Source: Micavibrio sp. | Lineage (GTDB): Bacteria; Pseudomonadota; Alphaproteobacteria; Micavibrionales; Micavibrionaceae | Reading direction: 5' to 3' | Assembly (NCBI GenBank): GCA_030824805.1 | Contig: JAPJRC010000083.1 | Coordinates: 1 to 8,495 of the forward strand | DNA: 8,495 nt | Shown: piece after piece, positions 1-5,709 of the stretch | How the letters are laid out: every line of letters starts with the position of its first letter | How positions within the stretch are numbered: position 1 is the first letter of the stretch | The notes under the pieces: generated by a model | Databases searched by the model: none | What the model was told of the DNA's origin: nothing | What the model saw: only the letters and a program-made list of their open reading frames with translations | Position numbers and translations under genes: made by a program

Positions 1-26
1 AAGCCCCTGTTTTCAGGCGGCTTTTT
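1..26 (+). terminator. Rho-independent terminator at the left edge
   Basis: A stem of about 9 bp (bases 1-9 with 14-23, one bulged C at 18) closes a TTTT loop and runs into five T residues at 22-26. Read on the plus strand, this is a standard intrinsic terminator for a gene lying left of the window. The stem could also serve the minus-strand gene ending at 67, about 40 bp away, but the minus-strand T run would lie outside the window and cannot be seen. Confidence 0.6.
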
Positions 27-66
27 CATGTTCCTGTTATTTATACGTGGATAAAACCTGTCTGGA

Positions 67-1146
67 TCAACCGCAGTTGGGTTGGGGCGGTGGAGCGTCC
101 GCAACGGCGTCCAGAGTTTTGCGCGAAGGTTGCAGTCCCTGAAGACGGAGCTGTATGCATTTCAAAATCGTATTTTCGGCATCCTGCGCAAGTTTCGTGT
201 TGTTGCGTTCGCGTTTTACCATCTCTTCACGGATATCTTCAGGGCTGGTGTAATTGTCGAGATCCGCGATGATCCACGGCTTGAGCGATGCAGCCATATT
301 TTCAGCCGGTGCGCGCAAATGGGTGATCGTGTTTTCTTCGGCGTTACGGCCTTTCCAGGCATTGATGATCGTCTGGTCCGCTTCGGGATTTAGGCCCATG
401 GGCATAGTGATATACACACGATCGTATAGTTCGAATGCCACCGAAAGGTCGTCGAAATCGAACGCGGAAACATCGCCGCGAATGCGTTTGGAATCCTTCA
501 ACCCCTTCAGTTCTTCGAGCAGTTTATTTTTGGTTTGGGGGTCCGGATGCGTGATGAGAACTTCACGTGCGCGCATGTTTTCGTTGCTGGTCAGCTTGCG
601 CACGAGCATATCTGTCATCGGTGAGATATGACCTTTTTCGGTGAGGTGACCGATGACCAGAACCGAGTCCTGATTTTGCATGCCGGAAAGATCGCGTGCG
701 GCCAATTCATGCACTTTCATTTTCCAGTCCGGCATGATCAGGCCGCGGATAAGGCGCGTGTCGTTGGTTAACTGCTGCACCAGCGTGTCATACGGTTTCG
801 CTTTTTCCGGGTAGGTTTTGTGCATTTCAGCCCAGCCGTTATAAAACTGGCCGGCGATATTCGTTTCGCCGAACTGGCGGCTCAGCAGTCCGAGATTAAG
901 GCGCATCAAATGTTGGTAGGCGTTGGCACCGTGGTGCAGCGTGTAGGAATGTCCGTGAATCTTGTCGCTGGGAAATGTTTCGAAGGCCTGCGTGCTGCCA
1001 AACCATATCTGGCGGGCGCAGCTTTCCGCATAGGGCACATGGTTGCTGATCCGCCATTGCCTTACCTGATCCTGCATGTTTTCCGTACGGAAATCCGCCA
1101 CGACGAGATCGTGAATGCCTACGGAATTTTGTGCTTTTGTTCTCAT
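67..1146 (-). CDS. Divergent glutamyl-tRNA reductase (GluTR/HemA)-like protein
   Basis: A 359-residue protein that aligns by eye with glutamyl-tRNA reductase, the NADPH enzyme that makes glutamate-1-semialdehyde in C5 heme synthesis. Residues 41-49 (ESCARQIWF) match the catalytic STCNRTELY motif, with Cys43 at the place of E. coli Cys50. Residues 79-100 carry HLMR, GLLS, GE and I-GQ in the family's order and spacing, with His79 matching E. coli His99. A Rossmann-like strand follows at 161-166 (SVLVIG), but the usual GAGE loop reads GHLTEK. Residues 292-325 resemble the acidic and basic spinal helix (ADLDNY, then a charged helix). It is shorter than the usual ~420 residues, mainly because most of the C-terminal dimerisation domain is missing. 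The Glu of the CNRxE motif and the usual post-RVRTE motif are also lost. It lies 81 bp after grpE on the same strand, with no clear Shine-Dalgarno. Family membership is likely; enzyme activity is doubtful. It could be a regulatory or tRNA-binding paralogue. Confidence 0.7.
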   Translation of the reverse strand: MRTKAQNSVGIHDLVVADFRTENMQDQVRQWRISNHVPYAESCARQIWFGSTQAFETFPSDKIHGHSYTLHHGANAYQHLMRLNLGLLSRQFGETNIAGQFYNGWAEMHKTYPEKAKPYDTLVQQLTNDTRLIRGLIMPDWKMKVHELAARDLSGMQNQDSVLVIGHLTEKGHISPMTDMLVRKLTSNENMRAREVLITHPDPQTKNKLLEELKGLKDSKRIRGDVSAFDFDDLSVAFELYDRVYITMPMGLNPEADQTIINAWKGRNAEENTITHLRAPAENMAASLKPWIIADLDNYTSPEDIREEMVKRERNNTKLAQDAENTILKCIQLRLQGLQPSRKTLDAVADAPPPQPNCG

Positions 1147-1148
1147 GG

Positions 1149-1176
1149 AAAAATCAGCCCGTTTTAACGCCGGGCT
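1149..1176 (-). terminator. Probable terminator or attenuator after grpE
   Basis: On the minus strand, AGCCCG (1171-1176) and CGGGCT (1156-1161) form a 6-bp GC-rich stem with a 9-base loop. One G and one A follow, then five T (1149-1153). It lies 52 bp past the grpE stop and ends two bases before the ATG of the GluTR-like gene. It therefore fits a terminator for the hrcA-grpE operon. It may also act as an attenuator, or hide the start of the next gene. The stem and T run are short, so termination may be partial. Confidence 0.55.
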
Positions 1177-1227
1177 AAACTATTTCATTTTTATGTAAAT
1201 GACAACGTTTTTCTTAAAATCCGCGAA

Positions 1228-1836
1228 TTATGCTGATTTATCAACCTGATGATCTGTTCCGGATCCGCCTTTGGATATGCCTACCTTGGCGGCACGGAGC
1301 AGACGGTCGTTCAGAACATAGCCAGCCTCGACCACCTGGATGACCACGCCGCCCGGCTTGCCGGGGATAGGGGCTTCAAACATCACTTCGTGGAAGTTCG
1401 GGTTGAAGGTTTCGTCGAGCGGCTCGATTTTCTTAATGCCATGACGGTCGAATGTCTTGAGCAATTGTGTATCCATCGCTTCCAGACCGGAGATGATGGC
1501 GCCCACACGTTCATCGTCGTGCAGTTCGGCCGGAATGGCGGCCAACGCGCGGTGGAAATTGTCGGAGAAGTCGAGCAAATCCTTGGCAAACGAGGACACG
1601 GCATATTTGCCTGCATCGTCGCGGTCTTTGACGGCACGACGGCGCGTGTTTTCCGCATCGGCGAGTGCGCGCATCATCTTGTCCTTGGCATCGGCCAACT
1701 CAGCTTCCAGCGCCTTTATTTTGGCAGCTGAAAGATCGACAGGCGCGGCGCCAGCCGAGGCTTCGCCGATGTCGGCTTGCGTTTCAGGGGTGATGTCCGG
1801 CGTTGCTTCCGGTTGTTGTTCGGATTCGTTCGTCAT
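1228..1836 (-). CDS. grpE: Nucleotide exchange factor GrpE
   Basis: Cytoplasmic co-chaperone that drives ADP release from DnaK in the DnaK-DnaJ-GrpE folding cycle and acts as a thermosensor in many bacteria. The 202 residues follow the family plan. There is an acidic, disordered head (1-35), then a long coiled-coil helix (about 38-85) with the typical RALADAENTRRRA segment. A helical region (86-135) contains the DLLDFSDNFHRAL motif. The C-terminal beta domain (about 136-190) carries the signature ETFNPNFHEVMFE, then the PGGVVIQVVEAGYVLNDRLLR region and a RAAKVGISK end. The start is supported by GGAAG 4 bases upstream of the ATG (1841-1845). The preceding gene ends only 16 bp upstream, so the two are very likely cotranscribed with hrcA. 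No CIRCE operator is visible. Confidence 0.97.
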   Translation of the reverse strand: MTNESEQQPEATPDITPETQADIGEASAGAAPVDLSAAKIKALEAELADAKDKMMRALADAENTRRRAVKDRDDAGKYAVSSFAKDLLDFSDNFHRALAAIPAELHDDERVGAIISGLEAMDTQLLKTFDRHGIKKIEPLDETFNPNFHEVMFEAPIPGKPGGVVIQVVEAGYVLNDRLLRAAKVGISKGGSGTDHQVDKSA

Positions 1837-1852
1837 TTTACTTCCAGTTGTT

Positions 1853-2791
1853 TTAAAGCTGTGTACCCGGACGCGTTACAAAAACGCTGAGCGGGACGGC
1901 AGTTGTCGTGCGGCCCTCGGGACCGTCATACGGGCGGTTGACCGCGATCTGTCCCAATTCGGCGTAACCGTTTTCACCGATCTGGTCAATGATATGCCCG
2001 TTGTCGTCATAGAAATAGTATGTCGCCATGCCGTTTCCAGACCATGTCGCCGCACCAGGGTTAACCGGCGTCAAAGCGCGTGTGCGGGCAAAAGTTTCTA
2101 TTTCATAGGAAAGATTTTCGCCGGGGTTCGCCATGGGCACCTGCAAGGCAATCATCTTGTCGCTGGCGAAGGAATACAGGATACGGTCCTTAAGCGGGCC
2201 GCCCATATTCTGGCCTTTGAATATCATCATGCTGCGCGGCACGAGTTCAAGGTGATCTTCGGTCAGGATGATGCGGTAATTGTCCGTGCCGGTCTCGGTC
2301 GAGAAGCGGATTTCCTGTGTGCCTTTGTCCTGCAAGTCTTTCTTGCTCAGCACCATCAGGGCGGTGGACATTTTGTTCTGGTTGTCACACTTGCGTGTGG
2401 CGGCGGAGCCTTCGGGTGCCACGCGGCGGTATTTCTTGACCTTGATATCAAGGAAATGCGGTTCGGTGAACTTCGCTTCGTATTCCAGCGGGGTGAGGGT
2501 AAAGCACCCGCTGATCATATCCGGCACGGCCATCTGGATGCCGAACTGGTCGTCTTCCATGTAGGGATGGTGGACGACGGCGATCTGCACCACATCGGGC
2601 TTGATAAAGCCCTTGTCGGCGAGACTCGCGCGCTGGGCGCTGCGGATTTGCTCGGCCGTCTGGTTGACCCAGCCTTGATATTGCGGGTCGTAGGTCATCG
2701 ATTCCGGCAGGGTGTCATCTTGCGCGAAAACAGGCGCAAACCCGCCGGACAGGGCCAAAATAGCGACAGAAAGGGTCAGGATCTTTTTCAA
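1853..2791 (-). CDS. Exported protein of unknown function between hrcA and grpE (TTG start)
   Basis: I do not recognise this family. With a TTG start the protein has 312 residues and opens with a clean Sec signal peptide: KK at 2-3, a hydrophobic core (about 4-18), and a likely signal peptidase I cut after VFA (23/24). The mature part has no membrane segment, so it is probably periplasmic. It is mixed alpha/beta, with a short helical region (about 42-60) and later strand-rich stretches. It has two cysteines, Cys96 (in SGCFTL) and Cys135 (in RKCDNQ), that could form a disulfide. The TTG is chosen because GGAG lies 8 bases upstream and the signal peptide begins exactly there. The in-frame ATG at 2899 would overlap hrcA and put a non-signal extension in front. 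It lies 73 bp after hrcA and 16 bp before grpE on the same strand, which suggests cotranscription with heat-shock genes and hence a possible envelope-stress role (inference only). Confidence 0.85.
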   Translation of the reverse strand: MKKILTLSVAILALSGGFAPVFAQDDTLPESMTYDPQYQGWVNQTAEQIRSAQRASLADKGFIKPDVVQIAVVHHPYMEDDQFGIQMAVPDMISGCFTLTPLEYEAKFTEPHFLDIKVKKYRRVAPEGSAATRKCDNQNKMSTALMVLSKKDLQDKGTQEIRFSTETGTDNYRIILTEDHLELVPRSMMIFKGQNMGGPLKDRILYSFASDKMIALQVPMANPGENLSYEIETFARTRALTPVNPGAATWSGNGMATYYFYDDNGHIIDQIGENGYAELGQIAVNRPYDGPEGRTTTAVPLSVFVTRPGTQL

Positions 2792-2799
2792 GGCGAATA

Positions 2800-2803
2800 C
2801 TCC
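2800..2803 (-). promoter_or_regulatory. Ribosome binding site that fixes the TTG start
   Basis: GGAG on the minus strand, with 8 bases to the TTG at 2789-2791. No ATG or GTG lies at a sensible distance, and the predicted signal peptide starts at this TTG. Together these set the start of the exported protein. Confidence 0.7.
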
Positions 2804-2827
2804 GTTTGCACAAAGATACAGATATGA

Positions 2828-2849
2828 AGGCGGAAGGGCAATTCCGCCT
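2828..2849 (-). other. Hairpin in the hrcA / exported-protein spacer
   Basis: A perfect 8-bp inverted repeat (AGGCGGAA at 2828-2835, TTCCGCCT at 2842-2849) with a 6-base loop lies 15 bp past the hrcA stop and about 25 bp before the next ribosome binding site. On the minus strand it is followed by mixed sequence (TCATATCTG) rather than a T run, so it is not a good intrinsic terminator. It could be an mRNA processing or stability element that sets different levels of hrcA and its downstream genes. Confidence 0.45.
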
Positions 2850-2864
2850 GTCCAAATATCCAGA

Positions 2865-3908
2865 TTAACCTTCCGAGAGCTTGCGGATGTTGCGGGCAAT
2901 AATCTCGGCCATAAAGTTAACGGACGGGACTATTTTTGCATAATCAAGGCGCGCAGGGCCAATTACGCCGACGGCCCCGACGAAGGATCCCGTGCCGCCA
3001 CGGTAGGGGGTCAGGATGAGGGAGTGTCCCGTGCCGCCGAAAACCGGGTTTTCCGCGCCGATGAAAATTTTTACCCCATCGGCGTTCGAAGCTTCTTCCA
3101 GAAGCTTCGAAACGGTTTCTTTGGCTTCGAGTTGTTCCATCAGAAGGCGGACTCGGTCCAGATCCTGAATCGAGCCCTGATCGAGCAGTTTCGAAGTGCC
3201 GCGCACGATAAGCGTTCCGTCGCCTGTTTGTAACGCAAGACCGTCTTCGACGATGCGGGACATCATTTCGCCAAGCTCGCCGCGGCGCGCTTTTATTTCT
3301 TCCCTAATGGCGCCGCGCATTTCGCCGAATGTTTTGCCGTAGAGGCGTTCGGAGAGGAAATTGCTCGCGTGCTTCAGGATATCGGGCGTAATGCCTGCGG
3401 GCAGTTCCATCACGCGGTTCTCAACCATGCCGTCTTCGGGAACGATGATGGCAAGCGCGCGCGTGGGAGCAAGCGATACGAATTCTATATGGCGGATGGC
3501 TTTGTCCGCTTTTGGCGCGACGACCAGCCCTGCGCTGGAAGACAGGCCCGAAAGCATGCGGCTTGCCTGGTCGAGCATATCGGAAACCGAATTCGATTCC
3601 TTGTATTCGGATTCCAGCGCGCGGCGTTCGGCTTCACTCAGCGTGCCGATCTCGAGAATACCGTCGACGAAATAGCGAAGGCCTTGCGTGGTGGGCAGGC
3701 GGCCTGCCGATACGTGCGGCGATTCCAGAAGGCCGAGATCTTCGAGGTCCGCCATGACATTGCGGATGGTGGCGGGGGACAGATCGAAATTCCGCGAAAG
3801 CGTGCGCGATCCCACGGGTTCGCCGTGCGCGACATAGGTTTCGACGATATGGCGGAAGATATCCCTCGCGCGGTCGTCCAGAGTGGTATAAGACACTACC
3901 GTTTTCAT
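2865..3908 (-). CDS. hrcA: Heat-inducible transcription repressor HrcA
   Basis: Repressor that binds the CIRCE operator of groESL and, in many bacteria, dnaK operons. It is kept active by GroEL, so it releases DNA when misfolded proteins occupy the chaperonin. The 347 residues match the family length. The N-terminal winged helix (about 8-82) shows the hallmark run of VETYVAHGEPVGSRTLSR, LSPATIRNVMADLEDLGLL and SAGRLPTTQGLRYFVD. The central GAF-like domain follows, and the end contains GTGSFVGAVGVIGP and the NFMAEIIARNIRKL helix. The ATG at 3906-3908 is chosen because the family begins just here. The in-frame ATG at 4007 would run back over rph and adds 33 residues unlike the family. No Shine-Dalgarno precedes the ATG, and a TATAGT -10-like box ends 7 bases upstream, which suggests a leaderless mRNA. 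It is transcribed away from rph, with grpE two genes downstream. Confidence 0.96.
   Translation of the reverse strand: MKTVVSYTTLDDRARDIFRHIVETYVAHGEPVGSRTLSRNFDLSPATIRNVMADLEDLGLLESPHVSAGRLPTTQGLRYFVDGILEIGTLSEAERRALESEYKESNSVSDMLDQASRMLSGLSSSAGLVVAPKADKAIRHIEFVSLAPTRALAIIVPEDGMVENRVMELPAGITPDILKHASNFLSERLYGKTFGEMRGAIREEIKARRGELGEMMSRIVEDGLALQTGDGTLIVRGTSKLLDQGSIQDLDRVRLLMEQLEAKETVSKLLEEASNADGVKIFIGAENPVFGGTGHSLILTPYRGGTGSFVGAVGVIGPARLDYAKIVPSVNFMAEIIARNIRKLSEG
3085..3111. repeat. Perfect 12-bp inverted repeat inside hrcA
   Basis: TTCGAAGCTTCT (3085-3096) and its exact complement AGAAGCTTCGAA (3100-3111) are separated by 3 bases. Each arm also contains shorter palindromes (TTCGAA, GAAGCTTC). 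It encodes part of the SKLLEEAS helix of HrcA (about residues 267-275), so codon choice in a Leu/Glu/Ser-rich helix may be the whole cause. No T run follows on either strand. If formed in mRNA, the hairpin would be very stable. Confidence 0.6.
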
Positions 3909-3954
3909 AAGCGATACTATATAGATAGCCCTGTAACAAAGGAAGAGAGAAACC
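3909..3954. promoter_or_regulatory. Divergent hrcA-rph promoter region
   Basis: This 46-bp spacer must hold or border the promoters of both operons. It is centred on the palindrome CTATATAG (3917-3924). On the minus strand, TATAGT (3916-3921) matches the -10 consensus at 5 of 6 bases and would start transcription at or next to the hrcA ATG. On the plus strand, TACTAT (3915-3920) or TATAGA (3920-3925) could serve rph, with AAGACA (3890-3895, inside hrcA) as a weak -35. No convincing -35 exists for hrcA. A purine-rich stretch (3940-3950, AGGAAGAGAGA type) is the rph ribosome binding site. No CIRCE repeat is present. Confidence 0.45.
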
Positions 3955-4671
3955 ATGACCCGACCCTCCGGCCGAGCCGCCAACCAACTGCGTGAAATCG
4001 AAATCATTCCGAACTATTCGAAGCACGCCGAAGGATCGTGTCTGATAAAATTCGGTAACACACATGTTCTCTGCACCGCGACGATCGAAGAAAAAGTGCC
4101 GGGCTGGATGAAAAACACGGGCAAGGGATGGGTCACGGCGGAATACGGCATGCTGCCGCGTTCGACGCACCAGCGCATGGACCGCGAAGCCGCCAAAGGC
4201 AAGCAGTCGGGCCGCACACAGGAAATTCAACGTCTGGTCGGACGCGCGCTTCGCGCTGTTGTCGATCTGCAAGGTCTTGGCGAGCGTCAGGTGAAAATAG
4301 ACTGTGACGTTATCCAGGCCGATGGCGGCACGCGCACCGCGTCCGTCACTGGCGGTTATGTCGCGATGGCGCAGGCGTTCCAGCATCTTGTAAAACTCGG
4401 GCTTATTCCGAAAGTGCCGCTCACGGATTCCGTCGCCGCCATTTCGTGTGGTATCCATGAAGGCACACCCGTGCTCGATCTTGATTACATCGAAGATTCC
4501 GCCGCCGACACAGATGCCAACTTTGTCATCACAGGCAAAGGCGGCATCGTCGAAATTCAAGGCACGGCGGAAAAAGATCCGTTCACGCAAGAGCAATTCC
4601 TCACGCTGCTCGATCTCGCACGCAAGGGCTGCGGCGAATTGAAAACATTGCAGGAAAAAACGCTGGCATGA
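3955..4671 (+). CDS. rph: Ribonuclease PH
   Basis: Phosphate-dependent 3'-5' exoribonuclease that trims tRNA precursors to the CCA end and helps degrade structured RNA. It works as a ring hexamer in the cytoplasm. At 238 residues it is the same length as the E. coli enzyme. Seen motifs: RPSGR near the N-terminus, GWVTAEYGMLPRSTHQR (58-74), SGRTQEIQRLVGRALRA (85-101, with the conserved Arg87), DCDVIQADGGTRTASVTG (116-133, whose GGTR binds phosphate) and the acidic metal-binding cluster DLDYIEDSAADTD (175-187). A purine-rich Shine-Dalgarno lies just upstream. It is the first gene of a tight operon with rdgB, osmC and hemW, and its stop overlaps the rdgB start by ATGA. The C-terminus appears complete, unlike the frameshifted rph of E. 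coli K-12. Confidence 0.98.
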   Translation: MTRPSGRAANQLREIEIIPNYSKHAEGSCLIKFGNTHVLCTATIEEKVPGWMKNTGKGWVTAEYGMLPRSTHQRMDREAAKGKQSGRTQEIQRLVGRALRAVVDLQGLGERQVKIDCDVIQADGGTRTASVTGGYVAMAQAFQHLVKLGLIPKVPLTDSVAAISCGIHEGTPVLDLDYIEDSAADTDANFVITGKGGIVEIQGTAEKDPFTQEQFLTLLDLARKGCGELKTLQEKTLA

Positions 4672-5258
4672 TCCATACGCTCGTCATCGCCTCCCATAAC
4701 AAGGGGAAGCTGAAAGAGTTTGATACGCTTTTGAAGGGGCTTGTCGGCGAAATAAAAAGTGCGGGCGATCTTGGTTTGATCGAACCAGAAGAGACCGGGA
4801 CAACCTTTATCGAGAACGCGACGATGAAGGCGGTGACGGCGATGAAAGCATGCGGGCTTCCGTGCCTGTCCGACGACAGCGGTTTGTCCGTGAACGGTAT
4901 AGGCGGGGAACCCGGCGTGTATTCCGCCGATTGGGCTGGTCCGGAAAAGGATTTCAAAAAGGCAATGGCGCTTGTGAACGACAAGCTGGGCAGCAATCCC
5001 GACCGTTCCGCTTATTTCACATCGGTACTGGTTCTGGCCTATCCCGACGGGCGTACGGAAGTGTTCGAAGGCCGTGTAAACGGCCAGATTGTGTGGCCTC
5101 CAAGGGGGCTTGCAGGTTTCGGCTATGATCCTATGTTCGTACCTGATACGTATGACAAGAGCTTTGGCGAGATGGAAGCAGACCAAAAACATGCGATATC
5201 CCACCGCGCCAGAGCGGTTGAAAAATTTATTCATTATTTAAAAGGAGAAAGCATATGA
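4668..5258 (+). CDS. rdgB: dITP/XTP pyrophosphatase (RdgB/HAM1 family)
   Basis: Hydrolyses deaminated purine nucleotides (dITP, dXTP and ITP) to monophosphates, which keeps hypoxanthine and xanthine out of DNA and RNA. The 196 residues match the family length, and the motifs are intact and in order: SHNKGKLKEF (9-18), ETGTTFIENATMKA (42-55), SDDSGLSVNGIGGEPGVYSA (68-87, with the catalytic Asp70 region), GLAGFGYDPMF (147-157) and SHRARA (178-183). It starts inside the rph stop codon (ATGA), implying translational coupling, and ends inside the osmC start in the same way. The rph-rdgB pairing is common in Alphaproteobacteria. Confidence 0.98.
   Translation: MIHTLVIASHNKGKLKEFDTLLKGLVGEIKSAGDLGLIEPEETGTTFIENATMKAVTAMKACGLPCLSDDSGLSVNGIGGEPGVYSADWAGPEKDFKKAMALVNDKLGSNPDRSAYFTSVLVLAYPDGRTEVFEGRVNGQIVWPPRGLAGFGYDPMFVPDTYDKSFGEMEADQKHAISHRARAVEKFIHYLKGESI
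5241..5247 (+). promoter_or_regulatory. Strong ribosome binding site for osmC
   Basis: AAAGGAG lies inside the last rdgB codons, with 7 bases to the osmC ATG. It is the strongest Shine-Dalgarno in the operon. It suggests that OsmC is made at a higher rate than its neighbours despite the shared transcript. Confidence 0.75.
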
Positions 5259-5704
5259 GTGGTATTACGAGAACGGCCAAAGCAATCTGGAAAGGCACAG
5301 GCAAGGAAGGCAATGGAAGCATTTCTTCGCAAAGCGGTGTGCTGGAAAACACACCTTATGAGTTTCATTCCCGTTTCGAAAACGGCAAACATACAAACCC
5401 TGAAGAGTTGCTGGCTTCCGCACACGCTGCTTGCTTTACGATGGCGCTGGCTTTTGGTCTGAACAAGGCCGGTTTTACAGCGGATGTTCTTGAAACAGAA
5501 TGCGCTGTAACGGTTGTGCCTGATGCAGGCGGATTTTCGATTACGAAATCGGAACTGACGTTGGGTGCAAAGATCCCCGGTATTACGCAGGCGCAATTCG
5601 AAGAAATTACCGCCGGAGCGAAAGCCGGATGCCCGGTTTCCAAATTATTCAATGCGGAAATCACGCTGGACGCCACGCTCGAAGGCCAGAGCAAGGCTGC
5701 CTAA
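5255..5704 (+). CDS. osmC: Organic hydroperoxide reductase OsmC
   Basis: Thiol-dependent peroxidase that reduces organic hydroperoxides using two reactive cysteines. It is a cytoplasmic homodimer, and in E. coli it is induced by osmotic and general stress. The 149 residues align along their length with E. coli OsmC: an opening with KAIWKGTGKEGNGSIS, the TNPEELLASAHAACFTMAL motif (47-65, catalytic Cys60), AGGFSITKSELTL (91-103), and AGCPVSKLFNAEITLDATL (124-142, second Cys126). Arg40 and Glu50/51, expected near the active site, are present. It looks like OsmC proper rather than Ohr. It starts with ATGA overlap on rdgB and ends 5 bp before hemW, so it sits in the middle of a housekeeping operon rather than alone under a stress promoter. 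Activity is inferred from family and intact cysteines. Confidence 0.95.
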   Translation: MSGITRTAKAIWKGTGKEGNGSISSQSGVLENTPYEFHSRFENGKHTNPEELLASAHAACFTMALAFGLNKAGFTADVLETECAVTVVPDAGGFSITKSELTLGAKIPGITQAQFEEITAGAKAGCPVSKLFNAEITLDATLEGQSKAA

Positions 5705-5709
5705 AGATT

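Noticed and set aside
1164..1178. A CtrA-like site (TTAA-N7-CTAA) upstream of the GluTR-like gene
   Set aside because: One half departs from TTAA and the match falls within the terminator hairpin; it is too weak to call.
1457..2827. A 456-codon plus-strand open frame opposite grpE and the exported-protein gene
   Set aside because: It lies antisense to a certain gene (grpE) and a well-supported one with a signal peptide and ribosome binding site. Its translation has no recognisable domain, so it is a frame shadow despite its length.
3909..3954. A CIRCE operator for HrcA
   Set aside because: I looked for TTAGCACTC-N9-GAGTGCTAA here and upstream of grpE and found nothing close. In many Alphaproteobacteria CIRCE occurs only at groESL, so its absence is not odd.
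3909..4007. An N-terminal extension of HrcA to an ATG at 4007
   Set aside because: It would overlap the rph coding region, and the added 33 residues do not resemble HrcA, which begins at MKTVVSY in this protein.
3634..4596. A 320-codon minus-strand open frame opposite rph and the start of hrcA
   Set aside because: It is antisense to rph, which has all its catalytic motifs, and its end overlaps hrcA in another frame. It shows no domain or ribosome binding site.
4557..5234. A 225-codon minus-strand open frame opposite rdgB
   Set aside because: It is antisense to an intact RdgB, and its translation resembles no protein family.
5629..5709. An N-terminal extension of HemW to an ATG at 5629
   Set aside because: It would lie inside osmC in another frame and place the first cluster cysteine too far from the start for HemW.
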